From positions 1-15,409 of the forward strand of contig CAAFUL010000093.1 in assembly GCA_900766185.1 (NCBI GenBank): a stretch of DNA of 15,409 nt, given 5' to 3'. Position 1 is the first letter of the stretch; each line of letters begins with the position of its first letter. This DNA is from an uncultured Johnsonella sp. (lineage in GTDB: Bacteria; Bacillota; Clostridia; Lachnospirales; Lachnospiraceae). Position numbers and translations under genes: made by a program. Under the pieces are notes generated by a model. The model saw nothing but the letters and a program-made list of their open reading frames with translations, made no database searches and had not been told where the DNA came from. Shown in pieces: positions 5,781-13,099 of the stretch.

Positions 5781-5826
5781 TAATACATTACACTATACAT
5801 TACTTACAGAAAGGCAGGTGATAATT

Positions 5827-7182
5827 ATGGACAATGAAACAATGCATGAAGTTTTGCTTGAGCTTCTTGAAGCAAAAAAGTACAGAGAGTTAAAAAAAGA
5901 ACTTTGTGATATGAATGAAGTTGATATAGCCGCCTTTATGGAAGAACTTGATAATGAAAAGGCACTTATTGTATTTCGTATGCTTCCCAAGGAGCTTGCT
6001 ACCGAGGTATTTGCCTGTTTGGAGGTAGAGCAGCAGGAAAGCATAATAGACAGTATTAATGATACCGAGCTTAAGTATATTATAGAGGATCTGTATGTGG
6101 ATGATGCTGTTGATATGCTTGAGGAGCTTCCGGCAAGGGTGGTTAAAAGAGTACTTAAAAGTGCCACCTCCGATACCAGAAAGCTTATTAATGAGTTCTT
6201 AAAGTATCCGGCAAATTCAGTAGGCAGTATAATGACTGCGGAGTATGTGGGACTTAAGAAAAACATGAGGGTAGAAGAGGCATTTGAGTATATAAGAAAG
6301 CACGGTATAGATAAGGAAACTATATATACCTGTTATGTTATGGACTCAACCCGTGTGCTTGAGGGTGTTATAACCGTCAAAGAGCTGCTTATGAATCCTT
6401 ATGACAAAAAAATAGAAGATATAATGGATGATAAGGTTATAAAGGTGGTTACTACCGAAGACAGAGAAGATGTAGTTGATATATTTAATAAATATAACTT
6501 TTTATCCTTACCTGTAGTGGATCATGAGAACAGACTGGTAGGAATAGTTACTATAGACGATATAGTAGGGGTCATGGAAGAAGAGGATACTGAGGACTTT
6601 GAAAAAATGGCGGCTATGCTTCCTTCCGAAAAGCCCTATCTTAAGACCGGAGTTGTGGAGCTTGCCAAAAACCGTATTATTTGGCTGATTGTGCTTATGA
6701 TAAGCGATATGCTTACCGGAGGAATTCTAAGCAATTATGAGCAAGCCTTTGTAGTACTCCCGATACTTGTAACCTTCGTGCCTATGATCATGGGTACAGG
6801 GGGTAATGCCGGTTCACAGTCTTCTACCATGGTAATAAGAGGTATGGCTGTAGGAGAGATAGAGCCTAAGGATGCATTTAAGGTTATAATGAAAGAGGGT
6901 ATGGTATCCGTACTTGTGGGTCTTGTACTTGGAATTGTTAATTTTATAAGACTGGTTATTATGTATCCGGGACAGTATATGATAGCTCTTACGGTTATGC
7001 TGAGTTTGCTCGGTACTGTTATCATGGCAAAGATCGTGGGCGGAGTGTTACCGCTTATTGCAAAACTTTTCAAGACGGATCCGGCTCTTATGGCTGCACC
7101 GCTTATCACAACTATAGTAGATGCATTCAGCCTTATAATATATTTTCAGATAGCTGTAAGGCTGCTTAGTGAATTAAAGTAA
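5827..7182 (+). CDS. mgtE: Magnesium transporter MgtE (first copy)
   Basis: The 451-residue product has the complete MgtE layout: an acidic helical N domain (about 1-130), tandem CBS domains (about 133-253, including TIYTCYVMDSTRVLEGVITV and FLSLPVVDHENRLVGIVTID), a connecting helix (254-280) and about five membrane helices (283-447). The pore signature GTGGNAGSQ (323-331) and the TM5 aspartate D432 are present. D432 falls at the same number as the Mg2+-binding pore residue of Thermus thermophilus MgtE. The protein would import Mg2+ as a homodimer, gated by Mg2+ binding to the N and CBS domains. ATG 5827 is chosen over GTG 5818, which lies within the ribosome binding site AGGTGAT. It shares an operon with the next gene, 16 bases downstream. 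Confidence 0.94.
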   Translation: MDNETMHEVLLELLEAKKYRELKKELCDMNEVDIAAFMEELDNEKALIVFRMLPKELATEVFACLEVEQQESIIDSINDTELKYIIEDLYVDDAVDMLEELPARVVKRVLKSATSDTRKLINEFLKYPANSVGSIMTAEYVGLKKNMRVEEAFEYIRKHGIDKETIYTCYVMDSTRVLEGVITVKELLMNPYDKKIEDIMDDKVIKVVTTEDREDVVDIFNKYNFLSLPVVDHENRLVGIVTIDDIVGVMEEEDTEDFEKMAAMLPSEKPYLKTGVVELAKNRIIWLIVLMISDMLTGGILSNYEQAFVVLPILVTFVPMIMGTGGNAGSQSSTMVIRGMAVGEIEPKDAFKVIMKEGMVSVLVGLVLGIVNFIRLVIMYPGQYMIALTVMLSLLGTVIMAKIVGGVLPLIAKLFKTDPALMAAPLITTIVDAFSLIIYFQIAVRLLSELK

Positions 7183-7198
7183 AAGGAGGCTTAAAGAC

Positions 7199-8548
7199 TT
7201 GGAAGAAAATGTAATAATGGAAAGACTCCTTGAGCTGCTTAAGGAAAAAAAATACAGAGAATTTAAAAAAGCTCTTGTAGATATGAATGAGGCGGATATA
7301 GCCGAGTTTATAGATGAGCTTGATGCGGAGAGTGCCTGCCTTGCATTCAGGCTGCTGCCTAAGGCTATGGCTACGGATGTATTTGCCGAGCTTGACTCTG
7401 ATGCGCAGGAGCATATCATAAGTGAAATGAGCGATAGCGATCTGCAATACATTATAGAAGACTTGTCTATAGACGATGCGGTCGATATGCTTGAAGAGCT
7501 GCCGCCCGCACTTGTAGTAAGGGTACTGGAGAATGCTACTGCAGACACAAGAAAGCAGATCAATGAGATACTCAAATACCCCGAGAATTCCGCCGGAAGT
7601 ATTATGACTGTTGAGTACATAGGCTTAAAGAAGACTATGACGGTCAAGGAAGCATTTGACTATATAAGAAAATACGGCACGGACAAGGAAACCATATATA
7701 CCTGCTATGTTATGGGGGATTATAGAGTTTTGGAGGGTGTTGTTACGGTCAAAGAAATGCTTATGAGCTCCTATGATGTTCTTATAGAAGATATTATGGA
7801 CACCAAGGTTATTAAGGCGGACACCTTGGATCACAGAGAGGATATAGTAAAGATTTTTAATAAGTACGGATTTTTATCGGTTCCGGTAGTGGATCATGAT
7901 AACAGACTGGTAGGAATAGTTACCATAGATGATGCTATGGATGTTATGGAAGAAGAGGCGACTGAGGACTTTGAGAAGATGGCGGCTATGAATCCTTCTG
8001 AAAAACCCTACCTAAAGACCGGTGTATTTGAAATAGCAAAAAACCGTATTATGTGGCTTTTATTTTTGATGATAAGTGCAATGATCACAGGAGGTATACT
8101 CAGCAAATTTGAACAGGCTATATCAGCTATGCCTATCCTGGTATCCTTTATACCTATGCTTACAGATACCGGAGGTAATGCCGGATCACAGTCATCTACC
8201 ATGGTAATAAGAGGTATGGCAGTAGGTGAGATAGAGCTTAAAGACGCTCTTAAGGTACTGTGGAAGGAGTTTAGAGTAGCCGTAATAGTGGGAACCATAC
8301 TTGCAATTATTGACTTTATAAAGATCGTTGTGCAGTATCCGGGAAAGTATCTGGTAGGTATGACGGTAGCTTTGAGTATGTTTATGACAGTTATGCTTGC
8401 CAATCTGGCAGGAGGAGTGCTTCCGGTGCTTGCAAAGAAGTTAAAGCTCGATCCTGCGATTATGGCAGCACCTCTTATAAGTACACTTGTAGATGCTATG
8501 AGCTTATTGATATTTTTTACAATAGCCGTTAATTTACTTAAGTTATAG
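7199..8548 (+). CDS. mgtE: Magnesium transporter MgtE (second, tandem copy)
   Basis: This 449-residue paralogue of the preceding protein aligns with it from the first residue with no gaps until the last two residues. It has the same N domain, CBS pair (about 133-253) and five-helix membrane domain, with D432 retained in LVDAMSL. The pore motif reads DTGGNAGSQ (323-331) where copy 1 has GTGGNAGSQ. Position 294 is A instead of D, and many N-domain acidic residues differ. These changes could alter Mg2+ gating or ion preference (inference). The start is TTG at 7199, supported by AAGGAGG at 7183-7189 and the gap-free alignment with copy 1. No separate promoter is seen, so it is co-transcribed with copy 1. 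Confidence 0.93.
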   Translation: MEENVIMERLLELLKEKKYREFKKALVDMNEADIAEFIDELDAESACLAFRLLPKAMATDVFAELDSDAQEHIISEMSDSDLQYIIEDLSIDDAVDMLEELPPALVVRVLENATADTRKQINEILKYPENSAGSIMTVEYIGLKKTMTVKEAFDYIRKYGTDKETIYTCYVMGDYRVLEGVVTVKEMLMSSYDVLIEDIMDTKVIKADTLDHREDIVKIFNKYGFLSVPVVDHDNRLVGIVTIDDAMDVMEEEATEDFEKMAAMNPSEKPYLKTGVFEIAKNRIMWLLFLMISAMITGGILSKFEQAISAMPILVSFIPMLTDTGGNAGSQSSTMVIRGMAVGEIELKDALKVLWKEFRVAVIVGTILAIIDFIKIVVQYPGKYLVGMTVALSMFMTVMLANLAGGVLPVLAKKLKLDPAIMAAPLISTLVDAMSLLIFFTIAVNLLKL

Positions 8549-8605
8549 GACTTGATAAGAGGGGAGATCAAATAAAGTAACTTATAATTCATCAAACACT
8601 TAAAG

Positions 8606-8634
8606 TTGTAATGTGGATGAATTTTATGGATAAA
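8606..8634 (+). promoter_or_regulatory. Weak candidate promoter of the zinc-ribbon/YARHG gene
   Basis: TTGTAA (8606-8611) is followed after 17 bases by GATAAA (8629-8634), matching the consensus only in part. No intrinsic terminator separates this gene from mgtE copy 2, so read-through transcription is also possible. Confidence 0.3.
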
Positions 8635-8671
8635 TTGTTATGTAAAGTATGTGATTACAGAAAGGAAAGTT

Positions 8672-9649
8672 ATGAAGTGTCCTATATGCGGTAAAGAAAT
8701 CGATGATGCTGCGAATTATTGTTTGGGTTGCGGTGGGAAGATTCCTCGCTGTCCTACCTGCAATAAGGTACTTGGCAGAACTGAAACATTTTGTACTTAT
8801 GACGGCACTCGTATACCGGAGGAGGTACTGGCTGTATATTCTACACAAAGGCAGCAAGAAAATACAGGTGCCGATAACTTAAATACAGGCAGTAAGGCAG
8901 CTGCGTCAGTATACAATAATACAAATAAAAATGCCGCACCGAAGCCTCCTAAGAGTAAGATACCGGTTTGGATCATCATAGTACTTGCGGTATTTATGAC
9001 TTCAAGTGCGGTTTTGGGAGCTGTCGTTATAAAAAATATGCTGCTTGCCGATACATCCGATAAGGCTGAGAAAAAACATGCCAAGGCGGATGATGATGAT
9101 GATGAAACCAAAAGCAAAAAGTCTAAGAAGAAAAAGTCAAAAAAAGGCAGTACTGAGGAGAGTGCCGAGGAGGTACAGGATGAAGATGAGGTTATGGCTT
9201 CACTTGATGCCGATGCAAAGCAAAGTGTCGGCAATCAGGTGCCGACCTATGCGACTCCTCAAGCAACCGATATGGTGCCTGTGACTTTACCTCCGCAGAC
9301 GCCGCCACAGACGCCACCGCCGACAACTATAGTGTACTATTACCCCGATTACGGTGATGGCGGGGATATGCTTGATTATTTTATATATAATTCGGACAGT
9401 ATGTATTTTACAGAGGCGGATATAGCCGGATTTGATGCTAGAATGTGCAGATTGGCAAGAAACGGTATCTATGCCAAAATGGGAAGAAAATTCAAAGATG
9501 CGGAGCTTTCAAACTTCTTTTCACAGTATTATTGGTATTATCCGACTATAGAGGCTGAGAATTTCTCCGACCGCTTACTTAATGCCTATCAGGTGTCAAA
9601 TAGAGATTTGATAGTTTCGTATGAGAGAAAGCACGGCTTCAATCAGTAG
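8672..9649 (+). CDS. Zinc-ribbon membrane protein with C-terminal YARHG-like domain
   Basis: The 325-residue protein starts with a zinc ribbon (C3, C6, C17, C20) and a second, ribbon-like half (C27, C30, C41, then YDG). One membrane helix follows at about 97-121. An Asp- then Lys-rich stretch (140-158), an acidic stretch (162-173) and a Pro/Thr/Gln region (203-218) lead to a C-terminal domain (about 240-325). RLARNGIYAKMGRKF (260-274) and the following ELSNFFSQYYWY match the YARHG pattern, usually extracytoplasmic. The likely arrangement is a cytoplasmic zinc ribbon, single TM, and extracellular linker plus YARHG domain. Function is unknown; envelope sensing or remodelling is a guess. ATG 8672 is chosen because it has AAAGGAAAG just upstream and begins directly with MKCPICGKEI; a GTG at 8651 lacks such support. 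Confidence 0.82.
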   Translation: MKCPICGKEIDDAANYCLGCGGKIPRCPTCNKVLGRTETFCTYDGTRIPEEVLAVYSTQRQQENTGADNLNTGSKAAASVYNNTNKNAAPKPPKSKIPVWIIIVLAVFMTSSAVLGAVVIKNMLLADTSDKAEKKHAKADDDDDETKSKKSKKKKSKKGSTEESAEEVQDEDEVMASLDADAKQSVGNQVPTYATPQATDMVPVTLPPQTPPQTPPPTTIVYYYPDYGDGGDMLDYFIYNSDSMYFTEADIAGFDARMCRLARNGIYAKMGRKFKDAELSNFFSQYYWYYPTIEAENFSDRLLNAYQVSNRDLIVSYERKHGFNQ

Positions 9650-9668
9650 TTTAAAAAATAGCCGGGCG

Positions 9669-9925
9669 TTGGTAACATAAACAATTATATTTATAAAAAC
9701 TCCGTATAATTCAATCATACTCGCAACCCATTTTCAAAGCTTCGACAAATTCACACAGACTGCAAAACTTTGCTTTATACCAAAGAACGGTGGACTGACT
9801 CTTTGGACAAGTCCTCGTCTGTGGAATTTGTATCTCGCTTTATCAAAAGGGTTAACCGCTAAAAAGATTGAATTATACGGAGTTTTTTATCTTCCTCGCC
9901 GTATCCCATTGGTAACATAAACAAT
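9669..9925. repeat. Perfect 17-bp direct repeats bracketing a foldback element
   Basis: TTGGTAACATAAACAAT occurs at 9669-9685 and again, unchanged, at 9909-9925. The repeats flank the structured element at 9695-9887. They could be a target-site duplication, element ends or duplicated binding sites. The right copy also begins an inverted repeat, ATTGGTA (9908-9914) with TACCAAT (9937-9943). Confidence 0.75.
9695..9888. other. Long branched foldback element (MITE-like, structured RNA, or bidirectional terminator)
   Basis: The outer arms (9695-9716 and 9866-9887) are a perfect 22-bp inverted repeat, with an A-run on the left and a T-run on the right. Inside are further nested helices: AACCC/TTTT/AAAGC (9725-9740) with GCTTT/AAAA/GGGTT (9837-9853), and ACAAATTC plus CACAGAC (9745-9760) with GTCTGTG plus GAATTTGT (9817-9831). 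The apex holds GCAA/TTGC (9762-9773) and CCAAAGA/TCTTTGG (9780-9806). No ORF of note lies within. It sits between two convergent genes, so a terminator role on both strands is natural, but the size and branching exceed what termination needs. Confidence 0.7.
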
Positions 9926-9958
9926 AGCTATTTATCTACCAATCAGCACTTAAGTCTC

Positions 9959-11536
9959 CTAGCCTGCAAATAAAATCCCTTCAAACACTTCATCGATAGG
10001 AAGTCCCTGTATAGTATAACCGTAGCCCATTTCATCGTCATGAGTCATAGGTATCCTGACTGTTCTGCCGTCTAAAAGCTTATAGTCGGTATATGAAGTT
10101 GAGTCCGTCTCATAAGGATAGAAGTGTGTACCGGAAGGTATGGTAGTGTTTTCAGTAACTTCACCATTTTCAGATAAAACACTGACTGACAGATCCACTT
10201 TTGAAACAAAATCAAGTTTTGACTCTACCTTATAAACACTGTTTAGTGCTTTGAATTTCTCATCGGTACCAAATTCATATATATTGCTTACAGAAACAGT
10301 GCTGATCGTATATATTCTGTTTGAGAGCAGTATCTTTTTAGGATTGTATGCAATTAAACCTACAGCGGAAAAGTATGGGTAGGGTTCAAATTCAGTATCT
10401 GATACAATCTGAAGTTTATTAAGGTCAAGCACACGAACAATGTTTCCGTCATTGTCACCTCTTTCATTAAACATCAAATAATTTTTATCATTGACCCTTG
10501 CAAATACAAACTCCTCTATAGAGTAGCCTGACAAATCGCCGGCGTCTATTTTGCTGACATTACCGTCTATGTCAACGATATACTCATTTATACTATAGGT
10601 CTGTGCATCGATACTTGTATTTAGCTTTATATGCTCAGGAGTCTTATCACCGTTTAAGTCATAATAAAACTCACCGTTTGAGGCTACACTAAAAGTAAAT
10701 TCTACAGGCTCTGCCACATATTTTTTATTATAAAGCTCAGGGTATTTGGAATAAGGTATATCGAACTGTATAAGCTTGGTGTAAGAAACGGAATCCTCTG
10801 TAACTTCTACAGGTGTAAATATACTTACTCCGTTATATCCCAAAGTCCATGCTATCATTTGGTCAGCCATATAGTCATTTTTGCCGCTTGCTTCATCGGC
10901 TATCATACTCTTTACCCTTGATTTGAATTTATCCGGGTCTTTTATTAATGTATCAAGCGTAAAATCGGAGTAGATCTTATCAAAATCAAAGTTAAGGTTC
11001 ATTATGTCGGACAAGGCTATCTTCTTGCCTGTTTTACTGTCATAGGTAACTGATGACAGCAGACTCAAATCATTGTAATCACCATACGCTTCTTCTTGTA
11101 AAAATATGCTTAAGATCCTGTTATCGGCACGACTTACAATATAATTGTTTTCGTAATACATATCTTCATCGGCGTTTTTTTCGTAAGAAGCCTTAGATTG
11201 AGTATTTAGCTTATCAATAGCCTTTGCAAGCTTATCATAGCCTGTACTGTTAAGATTAAGCTTATTGTAAGTACCCTGTTTTTGTGAAGTGTTTACAATG
11301 TCCAAACTTACATCAAGGTCCAGAAACTCAAAATCACCGTAATCAACTACCTCCTCTTCATCTTCTTCCTCCACTTCTTCTTCATCAGTGTCTTCGGTTT
11401 TATCCGTATTTTTCTTTTTTTTCTTTTTCTTTTTTGCTGTAGTTTCCTCGGTACTTGCTTGTTGGAAGATAGTGCAAGCACTTAAGCTTAAAAGTGAAAA
11501 ACAAACAAGAGACAAAAGCAAATATTTCTTAATCAT
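9959..11536 (-). CDS. Lipoprotein with Lys-run and acidic linker, DUF3298-like
   Basis: The 525-residue product has a lipoprotein signal with lipobox LSAC (C21). Eight consecutive lysines (35-42) and a strongly acidic stretch (47-63) follow. The region about 98-285 resembles DUF3298/RsiV-like extracytoplasmic domains: SVTYDSKTGKKIALSDIMN (162-180), AWTLGYNGVSIF (229-240) and IQFDIPYSKYPELYNKKY (256-273). Residues about 285-525 are an additional beta-rich region unassigned by eye; residues 292-305 begin with DLNGDKTPEHIKLN, resembling calcium-binding or repeat-type sequence. It is anchored outside the cytoplasmic membrane; function is unknown. The divergent neighbour is a paralogue. AGGAGGT (complement of 11542-11548) supports the start. 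DUF3298 assignment is tentative. Confidence 0.78.
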   Translation of the reverse strand: MIKKYLLLSLVCFSLLSLSACTIFQQASTEETTAKKKKKKKKNTDKTEDTDEEEVEEEDEEEVVDYGDFEFLDLDVSLDIVNTSQKQGTYNKLNLNSTGYDKLAKAIDKLNTQSKASYEKNADEDMYYENNYIVSRADNRILSIFLQEEAYGDYNDLSLLSSVTYDSKTGKKIALSDIMNLNFDFDKIYSDFTLDTLIKDPDKFKSRVKSMIADEASGKNDYMADQMIAWTLGYNGVSIFTPVEVTEDSVSYTKLIQFDIPYSKYPELYNKKYVAEPVEFTFSVASNGEFYYDLNGDKTPEHIKLNTSIDAQTYSINEYIVDIDGNVSKIDAGDLSGYSIEEFVFARVNDKNYLMFNERGDNDGNIVRVLDLNKLQIVSDTEFEPYPYFSAVGLIAYNPKKILLSNRIYTISTVSVSNIYEFGTDEKFKALNSVYKVESKLDFVSKVDLSVSVLSENGEVTENTTIPSGTHFYPYETDSTSYTDYKLLDGRTVRIPMTHDDEMGYGYTIQGLPIDEVFEGILFAG

Positions 11537-11583
11537 AAGCTACCTCCTAAAATTACTACAAAAACCACATTTGTTTGATTTTA

Positions 11584-11592
11584 AGTATAACA
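11584..11592 (-). promoter_or_regulatory. Extended -10 element for the minus-strand lipoprotein gene
   Basis: On the minus strand, TGTTATACT (complement of 11584-11592) is an extended -10 box, giving a start near 11577 and a leader of about 40 bases. The -35 match is weak. Confidence 0.45.
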
Positions 11593-11744
11593 TAAAGATA
11601 TATTAAATAAAATATATAAAAGCGTATATACTTAAACCTGATTACTATGTATAATAGTTATATCTAAATATAAAAAACTGTATGAAATTTTTGTTATTGA
11701 GAAAAAAATAGAACTTAAATCGGATTTATTTTGATAAAAATTTA

Positions 11745-11750
11745 TATAAT
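11745..11750 (+). promoter_or_regulatory. Candidate -10 box for the plus-strand lipoprotein gene
   Basis: A perfect TATAAT lies 43 bases before the ATG at 11793. No good -35 is seen at 16-18 bases upstream, so the call rests on one hexamer in AT-rich DNA. Confidence 0.35.
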
Positions 11751-11792
11751 CATTTTATATTTGGAAATTTCTCAAAAAGAAAGGGAGATACT

Positions 11793-13001
11793 ATGAAAAA
11801 GAGGAGTTTGAGCAAGGCGCTGAGTTTACTTTTAGTAAGCCTGTGTCTGGGGCTTGCCGCAGCCGGCTGTGCCAAGAAAGAGGAACCGGCAGAAACTACC
11901 GAGACTACCAAGGAGGTTAAGGAAAGCAGCGAGGAAAGCAAGGAAGAGAGTAAGGAAAGTACGGAAGATGTTATAGAAAATGTGGACTATATATACGCTA
12001 TTAATGATAATGACAATATAGTTATAGAAAATGAGGGTTATGATGCATTAAAGGCTGCAATAAAAGAGTTTAACCAAAGTGCAAAAGAGTACGGGAAAAG
12101 CAAGGGTATAGGCGAAGGTTCGGAGTATCAGATATATAACAGAGTGCTTAGGACGGATTCAAAAGTATTCAGCATAGTAAGTGAAGAAGCTGTTTATACG
12201 GATCTTGAGTCGGGTTCTGGTGAGTCTAACAGGAATTTTAGTACTGTCAACTATAGTTCAAGTGACGGAAAGGAGCTAAACTTAAGCGATGTAGCTGATG
12301 AGGGTATATATAAGGTACTTACGGATGAGCTTAAGGCTTCTTATCCAAGCGTAAAGTTTGTGCATGATACGGAAAGTAAACTAAAGGAAGGACTTTCAAA
12401 ACAAGGTTGGGACAGTAAGGCGGCATGGGCACTAAGCTATGACGGAATTATATTTTATATTCAAAAGGATCTTGTAAGTGCGGACGGAGCAGGTGTATTG
12501 GTATACAGCGTATCATTTAATGAGCATAAGGATATTATAAAACAGTCTTATACCTCAAAACCTGAAAGCTACATCTATCCTATATTTGTAAATGCAAATT
12601 ATCCTATTAAGATAGGAGATAAGGTGGTAAGACTTTCAGTGAGCACAGATGATGCCAATGATTATGAAACTGTTGTAAATATTGATTTGGCAGGAAAGAA
12701 GAACAGCGTGCAATATATGTATACACCAAGCAATATGCATCTGATCAATGTAAAAGGTGATATGTTTATGCTGATACAGGTTCCGGTTGGAGATGTGTCA
12801 TATTTTACGGATGTATTTAAGCTTGATGATAACGGAGTTTTAGAGCTTAATGAGGTTGAGCAGGCGGTAGCCGAGTCCCACTTCTCAAATGATACAAGTC
12901 ATATTATGATCAATACTATAGGAGAGGGCGGAGATTACAATCAGGTTCAAAGTTACTATATGGAATTCAATACTGACGGTACATTTAAAAAAGTAGAGTA
13001 G
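11793..13001 (+). CDS. Lipoprotein, paralogue of the divergent neighbour, DUF3298-like
   Basis: The 402-residue product has a signal peptide with lipobox AAGC (C26), then a Glu/Ser/Lys/Thr linker (28-60). Shared blocks with the divergent lipoprotein are GYDALKAAI (82-90), the segment YNRVLRTDSKVFSIVSEEA (115-133), YSSSDGKELNLSDV (154-167), AWALSYDGIIFYI (211-223) and SVSFNEHKDIIKQSY (239-253). These align with corresponding blocks there in the same order. The middle part therefore probably shares the DUF3298/RsiV-like fold. The C-terminal part (270-402) is shorter than in the paralogue. It acts at the outer face of the membrane; ligand or partner is unknown. The start is supported by AAAGGGAG at about 11780-11786. 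No terminator separates it from pckA, though pckA has its own promoter. Confidence 0.8.
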   Translation: MKKRSLSKALSLLLVSLCLGLAAAGCAKKEEPAETTETTKEVKESSEESKEESKESTEDVIENVDYIYAINDNDNIVIENEGYDALKAAIKEFNQSAKEYGKSKGIGEGSEYQIYNRVLRTDSKVFSIVSEEAVYTDLESGSGESNRNFSTVNYSSSDGKELNLSDVADEGIYKVLTDELKASYPSVKFVHDTESKLKEGLSKQGWDSKAAWALSYDGIIFYIQKDLVSADGAGVLVYSVSFNEHKDIIKQSYTSKPESYIYPIFVNANYPIKIGDKVVRLSVSTDDANDYETVVNIDLAGKKNSVQYMYTPSNMHLINVKGDMFMLIQVPVGDVSYFTDVFKLDDNGVLELNEVEQAVAESHFSNDTSHIMINTIGEGGDYNQVQSYYMEFNTDGTFKKVE

Positions 13002-13037
13002 TTTAGGTGGAAAAAGATATTTATAAATAGGTTTATA

Positions 13038-13066
13038 TTGACATTATATTATTCTTTGTATAATAT
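13038..13066 (+). promoter_or_regulatory. Promoter of pckA
   Basis: TTGACA (13038-13043) is a perfect -35. It is followed by TAATAT at 13061-13066 (17-base spacing) or the overlapping TATAAT at 13059-13064 (15-base spacing). Start is expected near 13073, about 27 bases before the ATG. A dyad ATATTAT (13046-13052) and ATAATAT (13060-13066) overlaps the core; in DNA this AT-rich it may be chance. Confidence 0.7.
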
Positions 13067-13099
13067 TTGATAATATATTGTAGAGGAGAGGATAATTTA

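Larger units (their letters stand above)
5340..5826. other. Structured 487-base intergenic leader region upstream of the mgtE pair
   Basis: No standard-length gene is present. In order the region holds: two imperfect 31/30-base direct repeats (5343-5373, 5414-5443); a hairpin with an embedded Shine-Dalgarno sequence ending in a T-run (5440-5495); a possible 22-codon ORF (5494-5562); a second hairpin (5575-5610); a 15-bp terminator-like stem (5614-5679); and a consensus promoter within a 10-bp dyad (5724-5780). The conserved elements of the M-box magnesium riboswitch were not recognised. Confidence 0.6.

Noticed and set aside
5340..5826. M-box (ykoK) magnesium riboswitch before mgtE
   Set aside because: It was expected from gene function, but the conserved M-box blocks could not be recognised; an Rfam search would settle it.
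5818..5826. GTG start for the first mgtE
   Set aside because: The GTG is part of the ribosome binding site AGGTGAT; ATG 5827 gives gap-free alignment with the second copy.
9045..9284. 79-codon frame within the zinc-ribbon/YARHG gene
   Set aside because: It arises from the Asp/Lys-rich coding stretch in another frame and is rich in Met/Arg/Lys with no family resemblance.
9695..9888. Foldback element as an insertion-sequence remnant with a transposase
   Set aside because: No transposase-like frame exists on either strand within 9650-9958; only a non-autonomous element would remain possible.
13046..13066. ATATTAT/ATAATAT dyad at the pckA promoter as an operator
   Set aside because: It overlaps the -10 region and consists only of A and T in very AT-rich DNA, so chance is likely.
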